The notes under the pieces are model-generated. The model ran no database searches. It saw only the letters and a list, made by a program, of their open reading frames with translations, and had not been told where the DNA came from. This document shows positions 29,508 to 40,026 of a DNA stretch of 64,000 nt, piece after piece. Made by a program: the position numbers and the translations under genes. The DNA lies in the NCBI GenBank assembly GCA_029265975.1, contig JAJUGN010000003.1:18738-82737 (forward strand). The letters run 5' to 3'. This DNA comes from Clostridiales bacterium (GTDB taxonomy: Bacteria > Bacillota > Clostridia > Oscillospirales > Oscillospiraceae). Within the stretch, counting starts at the first letter, position 1. The number at the start of each line of letters is the position of its first letter.

Positions 29508-30071
29508 TTACGGCCCCTGTATGATATAGTTCACCACATCTCGGTTTCTCGGCGGCGCCTCTCGTTTTTCCTCATTCTTCTTGTATCCGAGCGCGACTCC
29601 GAAATACGGTTCGTACCCCTGCGGAATGCCCAGCCTTTCAGCTTCGCCCGGAACGGCAAAGCAGGCTCTGACGAGCCCCAGCCAGACCGAGCCTATGTTC
29701 ATGCTTTCCGCAATAAGCAGCATGTTCTGAGCGGCGGCAGAGCAGTCCGCGATGGATGTGTCCACATCCTTTCTTCCGGAAACTATTATAAGCGCCGGCG
29801 CGCCGTATGTTATATCTGAGGTGGGGCTTAGGCCGATTTTCCTCTTCCATTCCGAATCGGATTTCGCCAAAACCGACTTGGCGGCTGCATTTATCCTGCC
29901 TATGACCTCCCTGTCCTGAATCACGGTAAAGTGCCATGGCTGCATATTGCGTCCGGATGGCGCGTAAATCGCGGCTTCAATAATCAGCTCAAGCTCTTCA
30001 CGCTTCAGCGGGTCGCTTTTGTAAGCCCTGACGCTTCTTCTGCTTTTTATTACATCCATTAACTCGTTCAT
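29508..30071 (-). CDS. nitroreductase family protein
   Basis: MNELMDVIKSRRSVRAYKSDPLKREELELIIEAAIYAPSGRNMQPWHFTV. Confidence 0.9.
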   Translation of the reverse strand: MNELMDVIKSRRSVRAYKSDPLKREELELIIEAAIYAPSGRNMQPWHFTVIQDREVIGRINAAAKSVLAKSDSEWKRKIGLSPTSDITYGAPALIIVSGRKDVDTSIADCSAAAQNMLLIAESMNIGSVWLGLVRACFAVPGEAERLGIPQGYEPYFGVALGYKKNEEKREAPPRNRDVVNYIIQGP

Positions 30072-30231
30072 TTCTGCGCCTCCAAGGAATCCGGATTTTT
30101 TATTAAGAATAGCATCGGACGGACGTGCTGTAAACCGTATTTTCAAAGTTTTCGTCCACCCGCAGGTATGCAAACGGCAAGGGACGCCGGCAGCTTATTC
30201 CGGCGCCCCTTCGTAACAGGCTGATTTCGAG

Positions 30232-33200
30232 CTATTTTATTACGGCGAGCAGCTCTCCGGCCTTCACCGTCTGCCCCGCCGATACAAACACCTTTTCCAC
30301 GGTGCCTGTCATCCGGGCCACCACGCTGGTCTCCATCTTCATCGCCTCGATGATGGCAATCACCTGATTTTCCTCGACCCTGTCCCCTTCCCTGATATTG
30401 AGCTTTGATATCATTCCGGGTATGGAGGATCCGATCTGGCTCTTGTCTGACGGGTCTGCCATGGTTATCTGCCTTATCGTGTCGGCGACCGCCGGATCCG
30501 GCACCGAAACCTCGCGGCGCATGCCGTTCAGCTCAAAATGCACGCTTCTCGTGCCGTCCTCGTTCCGCTCTCCAAGACCGAGATATTTTATAATGAGGGT
30601 TTTTCCGTCCTCTATCGATATCTGCGTGGTTTCTCCCACATTCATGCCGTTGAAGAACACGTTGCTTGACATATTTGAAATCAGTCCGTATTCCTGGCTG
30701 TGCTCGAAAAACTCCGCCACAACCTTCGGATAGATGCAGTAGGAGATCACGTCCCTGTCAAGCGGGTTCGGATTGTATTTTTTCAGCTCCTCGCGCACCT
30801 CGTCGAAATTCACAGGTGGAAGAAGCTCTCCGGGCCGGCAGGTGATCGGCTTTTCCCCCTTCAGAACAACCCGCTGTATATCCTCCGGGAAGCCCCAGGC
30901 CGGCTGACCCATCATGCCCTTGAAGTAGCTGACGACGGAATCCGGGAATGTGAGAGCCTCGCCCTTCTTGACTATATTCTCCGGAGTAAGCCCGTTCTGA
31001 ACCATGAATATCGCAAGATCTCCGACCATCTTCGAGGAGGGCGTGACCTTTACTATGTCGCCCAGCATGGCGTTTACTGTCGCGAACATCTGCTTCACTT
31101 CCTCGAAGCGCTCCCCCAGCCCGAGAGAAACGACCTGCGGGTAAAGATTGGTGTACTGGCCGCCGGGTATCTCGTACTTGTATATTTCGGTCATCGGGTT
31201 TTTCAGCCCGCTGTCAAATTTTTCGTAGCGCAGGCGCACGTCAGCCCAGTAATCGTCAAGCTCCTGAAGACGGTCGAGGTCAAGTCCGGTGTCCCTCTCG
31301 GTTCCCGCAAGCGCGGCGACGAGAGAGCTCATCGAAGGCTGCGACGTCAGCGAGGACATTGACGCCGTGGCGACGTCCACTATATCGACTCCCGCCTCCG
31401 CCGCCATCAGCAGGGCCGCTATCTGATTGCCGCTGGTGTCGTGGGTGTGGAAGTGAACGGGGATGCCCACTTCCTGCTTCAGCGCAGACACAAGCTTTTT
31501 GGCGGCGTAAGGCTTGAGAAGCCCTGACATGTCCTTTATGCCGATTATGTGGGCTCCGCGCCTCTCCATTTCCTTAGCGAAATCGACATAGTATTTCAGG
31601 GTGTACTTGTCGCGCTTCGGATCCATTATGTCGCCCGTGTAGCAGACCGCGGCCTCGCAGATCTTGCCCTGCTTCAGCACCTCCTCGATAGCAATCTCCA
31701 TACCCGGTATCCAGTTCAGTGAATCAAACACCCGGTAGACGTCTATGCCGGACTTCGCCGACTCGGCGATGAAGGCGCGCACAAGGTTGTCGGGGTAATT
31801 TGCGTATCCCACCGTATTCGCGCCGCGCAGCAGCATCTGGAACATTATGTTTGGAATCTTTTTGCGAAGCTGCTCAAGCCTTTCCCACGGGCATTCGTGC
31901 AAAAAGCGGTAGGAAACGTCGAAGGTGGCTCCTCCCCACATTTCAAGAGAGAAGCAGTCCGCGAGTATTTCCGACACACCGTCGGCCGCCATCAGCATGT
32001 CTCTGGTCCTCATGCGTGTGGAAAAGAGCGATTGGTGCGCGTCGCGCATCGTGGTATCCGTTATGAGGAGCTTTTTCTGCTCCAGCACCCATTTTTTCAC
32101 CGCGTCCGGCCCGTTCGAGTCCAGAAGCTGCTTTAGGCCGGGGCCGGGCTTGGCCTTTGCGGCTGGATAGCGCGGTTCGTTGTACTGCGGCCGCTCCATG
32201 TCGGGATTTTTGACCTGGATGTTGGCTATGTATTTAAGGGCTCTCGTAGCCCGGTCTCTGGAGCCTATGAACTCAAAAAGCTCCGGCGTGTTGTCTATGA
32301 ACTTTGTGTTGCAGTCCGCGGCAAGGAAGACCGGGTGGTGGAGGATATTCGTCACAAAAGGTATGTTGGTTTTCACGCCCCGTATATGAAGCTCGTTTAT
32401 GGCCCTGGAAGCCTTGCGGCACACTCCCGGGAATGTGTTGTCCCAGACTGTGACCTTGACTAAAAGCGAATCATAGTAAGGCGACACGGTAACGCCGGTG
32501 GCGGCGTTGCCACCGTCGAGGCGCACGCCGAAACCTCCGCCCGAGCGGTATGACGTTATTTTTCCGGTGTCGGGGGCGAAATTGTTTGAGGGGTCCTCCG
32601 TGGTGACCCTGCACTGTATGGCATATCCGTTCATGCGGAGGTCTTCCTGCTTCGCAAGTCCTATCTCAGGGTGGCTAAGCGGGTGGCCCTCGGCGATGAG
32701 CACCTGGGCGCGAACAATGTCGATGCCGGTGACCATCTCCGTCACGGTATGCTCCACCTGTATGCGCGGGTTCATTTCTATGAAATAGTGCGAGCCGGAT
32801 TTGTCGACCAGGAACTCGACCGTGCCGGCGTTTACATATCCAACGGCTTTCGCTATTTTCACCGCGTCGGAATAGAGCTTTTCCCTGATTTCGAGCGGCA
32901 CTGAAAAGGCGGGGGAAAACTCGACGACCTTCTGGTACCGGCGCTGGAGCGAGCAGTCGCGCTCGCCCAGGTGCATGACGTTGCCGTGCTCGTCGGCAAG
33001 TATCTGCACTTCGATGTGCTTTGGTTCTACGAGGTATTTTTCAATGAATATGTCGCCGTTGCCGAAGGCTTTCTTCGCCTCGCTTCTGACAAGGTTGAAG
33101 GACGGCTCAACCTCTTCGGGGCTGTCGCAGCGGCGCATCCCGCGTCCTCCGCCTCCCCCGGCGGCCTTCAGAATGACCGGGAAGCCGAACGAGACGGCCT

Positions 33201-33654
33201 TTTCAAGTGCCTCCTTCGCGTCTTTAAGCGGCTCCGATGTCCCGGGGATCGTCGGCACTCCGCAGCTTATAGCTATGGCCTTGGCCGCAAGCTTGTCGCC
33301 CATTTTGTCCAGCACCTCGGACGGCGGACCGATGAACTTAATGCCCGCGGCCTCGCAGGCGCGCGCGAAATCGGCGTTCTCGGAAAGAAAGCCGTAACCC
33401 GGATGTATTGCGCTCACACCCCGGTGCTTTGCCAGGTCTATTATGGACGGAATATCGAGATAAGCCCCCAGCGGGCTTTTGTTCTGTCCTATAAGGTACG
33501 CCTCGTCAGCCGCAATCCTGAAGAGACTGTATGTGTCCTCGTTTGAATACATCGCGACTGTCTGTATTCCGAGATCATGGCAGGCTCTGAAGATGCGGAT
33601 GGCGATTTCGCCGCGGTTGGCGGCGAGAACCTTTGTAATTTTACGCTCAGACAT
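30232..33654 (-). CDS. pyc: pyruvate carboxylase
   Basis: biotin carboxylase N-terminus (LAANRGEIAIRIFRACHDLGI), carboxyltransferase (TTMRDAHQSLFSTRMRTRDML), biotinyl motif EAMKMETSV. Confidence 0.97.
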   Translation of the reverse strand: MSERKITKVLAANRGEIAIRIFRACHDLGIQTVAMYSNEDTYSLFRIAADEAYLIGQNKSPLGAYLDIPSIIDLAKHRGVSAIHPGYGFLSENADFARACEAAGIKFIGPPSEVLDKMGDKLAAKAIAISCGVPTIPGTSEPLKDAKEALEKAVSFGFPVILKAAGGGGGRGMRRCDSPEEVEPSFNLVRSEAKKAFGNGDIFIEKYLVEPKHIEVQILADEHGNVMHLGERDCSLQRRYQKVVEFSPAFSVPLEIREKLYSDAVKIAKAVGYVNAGTVEFLVDKSGSHYFIEMNPRIQVEHTVTEMVTGIDIVRAQVLIAEGHPLSHPEIGLAKQEDLRMNGYAIQCRVTTEDPSNNFAPDTGKITSYRSGGGFGVRLDGGNAATGVTVSPYYDSLLVKVTVWDNTFPGVCRKASRAINELHIRGVKTNIPFVTNILHHPVFLAADCNTKFIDNTPELFEFIGSRDRATRALKYIANIQVKNPDMERPQYNEPRYPAAKAKPGPGLKQLLDSNGPDAVKKWVLEQKKLLITDTTMRDAHQSLFSTRMRTRDMLMAADGVSEILADCFSLEMWGGATFDVSYRFLHECPWERLEQLRKKIPNIMFQMLLRGANTVGYANYPDNLVRAFIAESAKSGIDVYRVFDSLNWIPGMEIAIEEVLKQGKICEAAVCYTGDIMDPKRDKYTLKYYVDFAKEMERRGAHIIGIKDMSGLLKPYAAKKLVSALKQEVGIPVHFHTHDTSGNQIAALLMAAEAGVDIVDVATASMSSLTSQPSMSSLVAALAGTERDTGLDLDRLQELDDYWADVRLRYEKFDSGLKNPMTEIYKYEIPGGQYTNLYPQVVSLGLGERFEEVKQMFATVNAMLGDIVKVTPSSKMVGDLAIFMVQNGLTPENIVKKGEALTFPDSVVSYFKGMMGQPAWGFPEDIQRVVLKGEKPITCRPGELLPPVNFDEVREELKKYNPNPLDRDVISYCIYPKVVAEFFEHSQEYGLISNMSSNVFFNGMNVGETTQISIEDGKTLIIKYLGLGERNEDGTRSVHFELNGMRREVSVPDPAVADTIRQITMADPSDKSQIGSSIPGMISKLNIREGDRVEENQVIAIIEAMKMETSVVARMTGTVEKVFVSAGQTVKAGELLAVIK

Positions 33655-34196
33655 CAAATAATCTCCTCCAAAAATGCAAGAAATAACCGTATTTGTTTCA
33701 TTTTAATTATATTATAAAAATACAAAAAAGAAATAGGAATAATTTAAGAAATTTGAGCACATATTTATTGATTTTATGAAACTTCTTACAAAAAGCGGCC
33801 ATTTGCAAATGTTCTGAAGCATTCTAAAGCCGATGTAAATGAATTTTTTGGTTTTTAGGACGCCGTCAAAATAAATCCTCTGAAAATCGCGAAGATTCGC
33901 CTTCTGTTTTATCACGATTTTTATATAAAATTTTTGCCTTTATTTTTTAATGATTTGAAAGAAATGTTTTTTTTCATGCAAATAGTGATTTTTATTTCGA
34001 AAAAGTTCCTTCATCTCAGCTCAGGAATCGCGCCATGCAAAAATACTTTAGAAGTTTTTTCCACAAAACGCTTGATTTTGCCTTAACACTATGATAATAT
34101 GCAGCAAGAACTTATGTTCTCAATTTTTGTCTGCTCATTTTTAATCCACAGGCGCAAAAAGAATGCATTGGTTACATATTAAAGGGAGATGAAAGC

Positions 34197-34463
34197 ATGT
34201 TTGAATCGCGCTGCGGAGTATTGTGCAATTCCTGCGAGAGGAAGGCCGCCGTCGGCTGCAAGGGCTGCGTTAATATGGAGAAGCCTTTCTGGGGCGGGGA
34301 ATGCGGCGTCAAAACCTGCTGCGAGAGCAGAAAGCTCGACCATTGCGGCAAATGCGCGGACTTCCCCTGCGACATGCTCGCCAATTTAGGCAGGGAATTC
34401 GGATACGACCCGCTTCCGAGGCTTGACGCCCTCAGAAAATGGAGCGCCGAGAGCGTTCTGTGA
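34197..34463 (+). CDS. DUF3795-like Cys-rich protein
   Basis: SRCGVLCNSCERKAAVGCKGC...CCESRKLDHCGKCADFPCDML. Confidence 0.75.
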   Translation: MFESRCGVLCNSCERKAAVGCKGCVNMEKPFWGGECGVKTCCESRKLDHCGKCADFPCDMLANLGREFGYDPLPRLDALRKWSAESVL

Positions 34464-34472
34464 GCCCGCTTC

Positions 34473-34525
34473 AATAATACAGGCAAGCCCGCGGTTTTGA
34501 ACGTCGCGGGCTTGCCTGTATTATT
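34473..34525. terminator. long bidirectional hairpin terminator
   Basis: AATAATACAGGCAAGCCCGCG / CGCGGGCTTGCCTGTATTATT, 21-bp stem. Confidence 0.75.
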
Positions 34526-34552
34526 CTTATTATTTCGCCGAAGTTTTCTTCC

Positions 34553-34942
34553 TCAGATGACCTTCACATAAAACTGCCTGGTTCTGGGCCCGTCAAATTC
34601 GCAGAAATAAACGCCCTGCCAGGTGCCGAGAACGAGCCTTCCGTTTTCGATGGGTATCGTCACCGAGGAGCCGATGCAGCTCGCCTTGAGATGGGCCGCC
34701 GAGTTCCCTTCGGAGTGCCTGAATTCAGCGCGGTCCGGAAAGGCCTTGCCCAGCCCCAGAAGCATATCCCTCACCACGTCAGGGTCGGCGTTCTCGTTTA
34801 TGGTTACGCCCGCAGTCGTATGCGGGCAGTAAACTATGCAGACGCCGCTTGCAACGCCGCTCTCCTTCACCGCGCCGCTTACCTCCCCGGTTATATTATG
34901 GAAGTTTTCCCTCTCCGTTTTTATCGAATATTTCCTCAGCAT
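34553..34942 (-). CDS. YjbQ/UPF0047-family protein
   Basis: VYCPHTTAGVTINENADPDV, GTWQGVYFCEFDGPR. Confidence 0.9.
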   Translation of the reverse strand: MLRKYSIKTERENFHNITGEVSGAVKESGVASGVCIVYCPHTTAGVTINENADPDVVRDMLLGLGKAFPDRAEFRHSEGNSAAHLKASCIGSSVTIPIENGRLVLGTWQGVYFCEFDGPRTRQFYVKVI

Positions 34943-34963
34943 ATTCTCACCATAAAACTCAAA

Positions 34964-35383
34964 CTATTGCCTTTTCAGGTCGCATTCCTTGCAGTAGCCG
35001 TACATCTCAATCCTATGGCCCGTAACTCGGAAATCCCGTTCCGAAAGCTCCGTAGCGAACCCTTCAAGAGGGCAGCCTTCCATCTCGAGAACCCTGCGGC
35101 AGCCGAGGCATACGGCGTAATGCCTGTGCCTGAAGCGGTTAAGCTCGTATAGGGCCGTGCCTCCGTCAGGCATCGTGGTTTTTAGAGCCAGGTCTTCCTT
35201 TACGAACAGCTCAAGTATGCGGTATACCGTGGAAAGCCAGAGCCGGCAGTCCTCTTTTTGCGCGCTTCCGCAGATGTCCACGGCGCTCATGGGATAATCC
35301 GAATTTTCGAGAACGGAAAGCACGCATTCGCGCTGCCTTGTCTTTTTTATTCCGCGAGGCAACTCGCGCCGTTGCTCCTTCAT
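34964..35383 (-). CDS. Fur-family regulator (probable Zur)
   Basis: ALYELNRFRHRHYAVCLGCRRVLEMEGCPLEGF; clustered with a zinc-type ABC transporter. Confidence 0.85.
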   Translation of the reverse strand: MKEQRRELPRGIKKTRQRECVLSVLENSDYPMSAVDICGSAQKEDCRLWLSTVYRILELFVKEDLALKTTMPDGGTALYELNRFRHRHYAVCLGCRRVLEMEGCPLEGFATELSERDFRVTGHRIEMYGYCKECDLKRQ

Positions 35384-35458
35384 TCAATACACCTCTCTGT
35401 AATTGCGGCGGCCAATTCAGTTAATTAATGACTGTTATGCTCCCAGGAAGCGGCGCGG

Positions 35459-36275
35459 CTATTGTCTTTCAGTCCTTTTCAGGCCCGAGACCAGTCTTTT
35501 GCCCAGAATGACGGTCAGCAGCAGGGCCACCGAAAAAAGCGCCGTGAGGCCTCCGGGCGCCACGTTGAGATAATAGGAAAAAACAAGTCCCGACATTATG
35601 TCAACGGCGCTGAAGAAAATGGAAAAAATAAGCGTCGTTCGGAAGCCCTTCCCGAGCTGAAGCGCCGTGGCGACGGGAATGGCTATCATCGAGCTGAGCA
35701 CGAGCACGCCCACTATCCTTATCGACACCGATATCGCCGAAGCGACTAGTATCGAAAATACATAGTTTATCAGCCTGACCCTGACTCCCGCCACCTTGGC
35801 CGCCTCCTCGTCAAAAGCGATATAGAGCATCTGATGGTAAAGCAAGGCGACTGCAAGCAGGGAGATAATGCTAAGGGCCAGAACCATTACCATATCCGCC
35901 CTTGATACGGTGAGCACGCTCCCGAACATAAACGCCTCCGCGTTCACTCGTAGCCTGCCCGAGCTGATTATCGTAATCGCCGTGCCCACCCCGAGCGATA
36001 GTATTATCGACAGTATAAGGTCGGTGTGCTTCCTGTAATAGCCCCTCAGAAATTCGACGAGCGCGCCGCAGACGGATGTAAATACAAAGGCGCCCAGCAC
36101 CGGGCTTTGCCCTAGCAGAAGCCCTATCGTAATTCCGGCCAGCGAGGCGTGGGAAAGCGCGTCGCCTATCATGGAATATCTTCTCAGCACCAGGAAAATC
36201 CCTATGCAGGGGCAAAGCAGCGATATGCACAGCGAAACGAAAAAGGCGTTCTGCATAAATCCGTAGCTCAGCATT
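35459..36275 (-). CDS. zinc/manganese-type ABC transporter permease (ZnuB-like)
   Basis: VLRRYSMIGDALSHASLAGITIGLLLG; ABC-3 family TM pattern. Confidence 0.88.
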
Positions 36276-36941
36276 TCAGCTCTCCCCCCTGCCCTTAAGA
36301 TATTCTTCCGCATAGCTTTTCGGAGTGCAGATATGTCCCTTTCCCATTGAAAGGTGGTAAATGGCCGTGGAATTCAGAACCGCGGCCTCCAGATTATGCT
36401 CCACCGATACTATCGTGACTCCGTTTTCCTTGTTGAGCTTTTTGAGAAGCCCGTAAATTTCCTTCTGGCTGGAAGGGTCAATTCCGCTCGAAGGCTCGTC
36501 GAGAATAATAAGCTCTGGGCTTCCGAGCATCGCCCTGGCTATAAGCGCCTTCTGGCTTTGTCCTCCCGAGAGCGTGTCCACAAGAGCGGAGGAAAATTCT
36601 TCAAGACCGACCCTGCCGAGGGCATCTCTTACCGCCCCCCTGTCCCTTATGTTCAAAAGCCGGCGGTACGAATCGAGCATTTCATGCAGGGTAATCGGGA
36701 AACCCGAATTGACGGAACCCTGCTTCTGCGGAACGTACCCTATGCGCCTGGCTTCTGTTATGATCTTGCCCCGAACGGGCTTGATAAATCCCAGTATAAG
36801 CTTCATGAGCGTGGTTTTGCCGCAGCCGTTTTCGCCCACCACCGAAACATACTCTCCGTCCTTAAGTTCGAAATTTATGCCGTTCAAAACAAAAGGCTGA
36901 GAGGCGCTGTATGAAAAATAGAGATTTTCTGCCCTGATCAT
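36276..36941 (-). CDS. zinc-type ABC transporter ATP-binding protein (ZnuC-like)
   Basis: GENGCGKTTLMKLI, LSGGQSQKALIARAM, LIILDEPSSGID. Confidence 0.9.
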   Translation of the reverse strand: MIRAENLYFSYSASQPFVLNGINFELKDGEYVSVVGENGCGKTTLMKLILGFIKPVRGKIITEARRIGYVPQKQGSVNSGFPITLHEMLDSYRRLLNIRDRGAVRDALGRVGLEEFSSALVDTLSGGQSQKALIARAMLGSPELIILDEPSSGIDPSSQKEIYGLLKKLNKENGVTIVSVEHNLEAAVLNSTAIYHLSMGKGHICTPKSYAEEYLKGRGES

Positions 36942-37021
36942 GAGACGCTGCCTTTCCGGAAACCTAACCCCGCGCTTTTTTCTTGACAAATACTTCCTTT
37001 TGATATTATCATTATTATAAA

Positions 37022-37042
37022 TGCAAATGCGAATTATTTGCA
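37022..37042. promoter_or_regulatory. candidate Zur/Fur-family operator
   Basis: TGCAAAT GCGAATT ATTTGCA perfect 7-bp inverted repeat between divergent znuC and znuA. Confidence 0.55.
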
Positions 37043-37067
37043 AGTATTTTTTCGGAGGGCAACAAAA

Positions 37068-37988
37068 ATGAAAAAAAGGATTGCGGCTTTTATTCTGTGC
37101 ATTATCTCGCTTGCGGGCTTTGCCGCATGCTCGGAGAGCGGCGGAAAAAGCGTTTCGGCCGCTCAGCAGAGCAAGCTGCGCGTTTATGTCAGCTTCAACG
37201 CGCTTAAGGAGTTCGCCTCAGCCGTCGGGGGCGACAAGGTGGATGTGAAGGCCATGATACCGGACGGCGCCGAGCCGCATGACTTTGAGCCTAAAGCCCA
37301 GGACATAGCGGGGCTCGGAAAGGCCGATGTCTTTGTGATCAACGGGCTTGGCATGGAGCCCTGGGCCGAGAAGTCGGTTGCAGCCGCCGGAAACAAAAAT
37401 CTCGTAGTGGCAGACGCCTCAAAAGGCGTGCAGGCGATAAAGACAGAGGATGAGGAAGGGAAAAAGGAGCACGGCCAGTACGACCCGCATATTTGGCTCA
37501 GCCTGAAATGCGCGCAGACGGAGGTCCGAAACATAAGGGACGCGCTTTCAAAGGCGGATCCGGCGAACAAGGAGTATTACGACAAAAACTGTGAAAACTA
37601 TGTTTCGCAGCTTGAAAGCCTGTACGGCGAATTCAGCGCAAAGTTCAAGAGCGTGCCATCAAAGAATTTTGTAACCGGGCATGCGGCCTTCGCGTATCTC
37701 TGCCGTGATTTCGGACTCAGCCAGAACAGTGTGGAGGATGTCTTTGCCGAGGGCGAGCCGAGCCCTCAGAAGCTCGCTCTTCTCGTTGAGTATTGCAGGA
37801 AAAACAATGTGAAGACCATATTTGCCGAGGAAATGGCAAGTCCAGAGGTTTCAAAGGCCCTTGCAAGGGATGTCGGCGCGAAAGTTGAGACCATCTATAC
37901 CCTAGAAAGCGCCGAGGACGGCAAAAGCTATCTCGAACGCATGCGAATAAACTTAAGCAGGATTTACGAGAGTCTTGCAGTCGCCTGA
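37068..37988 (+). CDS. zinc-type ABC transporter substrate-binding lipoprotein (ZnuA-like)
   Basis: lipobox LAGFAAC; GAEPHDFEPKAQDI; YDPHIWLSLKCAQ; GHAAFAYLCRDFGL. Confidence 0.9.
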   Translation: MKKRIAAFILCIISLAGFAACSESGGKSVSAAQQSKLRVYVSFNALKEFASAVGGDKVDVKAMIPDGAEPHDFEPKAQDIAGLGKADVFVINGLGMEPWAEKSVAAAGNKNLVVADASKGVQAIKTEDEEGKKEHGQYDPHIWLSLKCAQTEVRNIRDALSKADPANKEYYDKNCENYVSQLESLYGEFSAKFKSVPSKNFVTGHAAFAYLCRDFGLSQNSVEDVFAEGEPSPQKLALLVEYCRKNNVKTIFAEEMASPEVSKALARDVGAKVETIYTLESAEDGKSYLERMRINLSRIYESLAVA

Positions 37989-38023
37989 CTGTAAAAAACC
38001 ATTTCTTCTCACCCGCACGCAGG

Positions 38024-38270
38024 GAGCGCCCGAACCTTCCGTTCGGGCGCTCAGCTTGTCAAAGAACTTGTTTACAGCAAAAAAGCTTCGCAGAATTTCC
38101 GCCACGAATGGCGGAAAAAAAGCCAAATCTGTCATTTCCGGCGGCGTGTACGTCGGAAATGACACCTCTCATGACGGGCGCGGCGGAGCGTCCGTCATTA
38201 AACCCCCTTGTCAAAAAAGCCCAAATGGCTTTTTTGACAGTCTGAGCGCCCGAACCTTCCGTTCGGGCGC
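38024..38270. repeat. flanking hairpin duplication around copy C
   Basis: 27-bp direct duplication (one base of boundary ambiguity with the element). Confidence 0.93.
38051..38244. mobile_element. hairpin-inserting MITE-like element, copy C
   Basis: (T)CAGCTTGTCAAA...TTTTGACAGTCTG; duplication GAGCGCCCGAACCTTCCGTTCGGGCGC at 38024-38050 and 38244-38270, the likely znuA terminator hairpin. Confidence 0.88.
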
Positions 38271-38371
38271 CGTTTATATAAATTCATGCTCCCTGCGCTG
38301 TCTGCAATCCGCTTCCTGCGCCTTGTTTTATCTGCTTTCGGTTATTTTCGTTCGCCGTGTTATGCAAATCC

Positions 38372-39799
38372 TTACTGCTTGTTCTTTGCGGCCTTGCCGC
38401 GGAAAAGCGAAAGTCCCGTTCCGGCAAGACATATGAAGGCGTATATTACGAGGGCCGTGCGGATCGCGTCGGAGAGCGTCTCCGGAGGGGCCTTGGATAT
38501 CACCACGTTGCCGACGCAGGCGCCGAGTATATAAATGATAATTACCATGGATACTGACTGTCCGAGCGTACGCATGGTCCCCAAAATGGAATTTGCCTCG
38601 CCGTAATGCGACTTGTCCACGCACGAGAGCACGGCATTGGTGTTAGGCGACGAGAAAAAGCCGAAGCCTATCCCTATGACCGCAAGAGCGAATATTATTC
38701 GCCAGAGCGGAAAGTCCACGCTGATCGTGCTCAGCAGAAAAAGACCCAGTGCCGAAATCGCCATGCCCGCCGAAGCAAGCTTGTGGGGCGCCACGCGCTC
38801 GGAAAGACGTCCGGCAAACGGCGAAATGACGGTCATGACCAGCGGCTGGCTGATAAGCACGAGTCCGGCCGCGGACGAGGAGAGTCCCTTCACGTTCTGC
38901 AGGTACAGCGACATGGTATAGCTGAGGGCAAAAGTCGCCCCGTAATTGAGCAGGGCCGCAAGGTTCGAGAGCGTGTATCCCATATCGAGGGCAAAGAGCC
39001 TGACCTGGACGAGCGGATATGGCGAGCGCTTTTCCCATACCGCGAAGCAGGGCAGGAGCACTATGGATAAAAGCACGAGAAGCTTGGCCCACAAGCCGTC
39101 CCTCCAGCTCGAAAGCCCGAAAATCAAAGAGAAAACCATTACAATATAGAGTATGTTGCCAGGTATGTCGTGCTCATGCTTTTCCGAAGCCTCGCTCCTG
39201 CTTATGAAGCGGTTTGCAAGGTAAAGAGACACTACGGACATTGCAAAGGCCACGGCAAATATCGAGCGCCAGCCCAGCGCCGAGTTGAGCAGCCCGCCTA
39301 GCACCGGACCCGTGCTGAGCCCGGCATAAGTGGCCGTCACCGAGTAGCCGAGTATTCTTCCCCGCATCCGGGATGGAAATGCGTTCAGAAGCAGCGGGAT
39401 GTTCGCGCTGAATATCATCGCCGAGCCGACGCCCTGAAGGGATCGGGCCGCTATTAAAAGGCCTATTGAATTTGCGAGGGCGGACGCTATGCTGGTCGCG
39501 GCGAAAATCACCGTGCCTGCAATAAATATCCTACGCCTGTCCGTGACGTCCGCGAGATGCCCGAACGGCACGCTCAGAACCGCTACGACGAGAGTAAACA
39601 CGCTTACGACCCATGTGACGGTGGTGGCGCCGCTGTTGAGCTGGCTGCTTATGTCCGTGACGGACAGGTTCAGAGCGGAGGTCATAAACGGCACGACATA
39701 GGCCGTGACTAGAGCCACCGCCATCGTCGCCTTCTGGCGGGCGGTGAAACTGTCCCCGAGAGCGGATGCGTCCCGGGGCTCAAAGCTGTTTGAAGACAT
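38372..39799 (-). CDS. MFS drug-type transporter (14-TM DHA2-like)
   Basis: LNLSVTDISSQLNSGATTVTWVVSVFTLVVAVLSVPFGHLADVTDRRRIF. Confidence 0.88.
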   Translation of the reverse strand: MSSNSFEPRDASALGDSFTARQKATMAVALVTAYVVPFMTSALNLSVTDISSQLNSGATTVTWVVSVFTLVVAVLSVPFGHLADVTDRRRIFIAGTVIFAATSIASALANSIGLLIAARSLQGVGSAMIFSANIPLLLNAFPSRMRGRILGYSVTATYAGLSTGPVLGGLLNSALGWRSIFAVAFAMSVVSLYLANRFISRSEASEKHEHDIPGNILYIVMVFSLIFGLSSWRDGLWAKLLVLLSIVLLPCFAVWEKRSPYPLVQVRLFALDMGYTLSNLAALLNYGATFALSYTMSLYLQNVKGLSSSAAGLVLISQPLVMTVISPFAGRLSERVAPHKLASAGMAISALGLFLLSTISVDFPLWRIIFALAVIGIGFGFFSSPNTNAVLSCVDKSHYGEANSILGTMRTLGQSVSMVIIIYILGACVGNVVISKAPPETLSDAIRTALVIYAFICLAGTGLSLFRGKAAKNKQ

Positions 39800-40026
39800 T
39801 TGACAAACCCCTGTTTCAGTTATTAGCGTTTTTTATGTCGTACATTATATCATTGGCGGCCGCGGGTGTATATCATCTTTTTTCTCTCTTTTATCGACAA
39901 ATCGGAAAAAGTATTTTTATGCTCCGATTTATCAAACCAATCGGAAAACTATTTGTTTTTGTCGAAAAATTATGTATAATAATGGTGTGTAAGCTCGAAA
40001 ACTTGAGCACGGGAGGGTTAAACTCC

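Noticed and set aside
33715-34190. Long AT-rich intergenic region upstream of pyc as a possible hidden gene or ncRNA
   Set aside because: No convincing ORF, hairpin/terminator or recognisable leader; nothing supportable by eye.
39766-40026. Upstream N-terminal extension of the zinc-ribbon protein (MRPGAQSCLKTF...)
   Set aside because: Overlaps the divergent MFS gene start and promoter; ATG at 40027 is the likely start.
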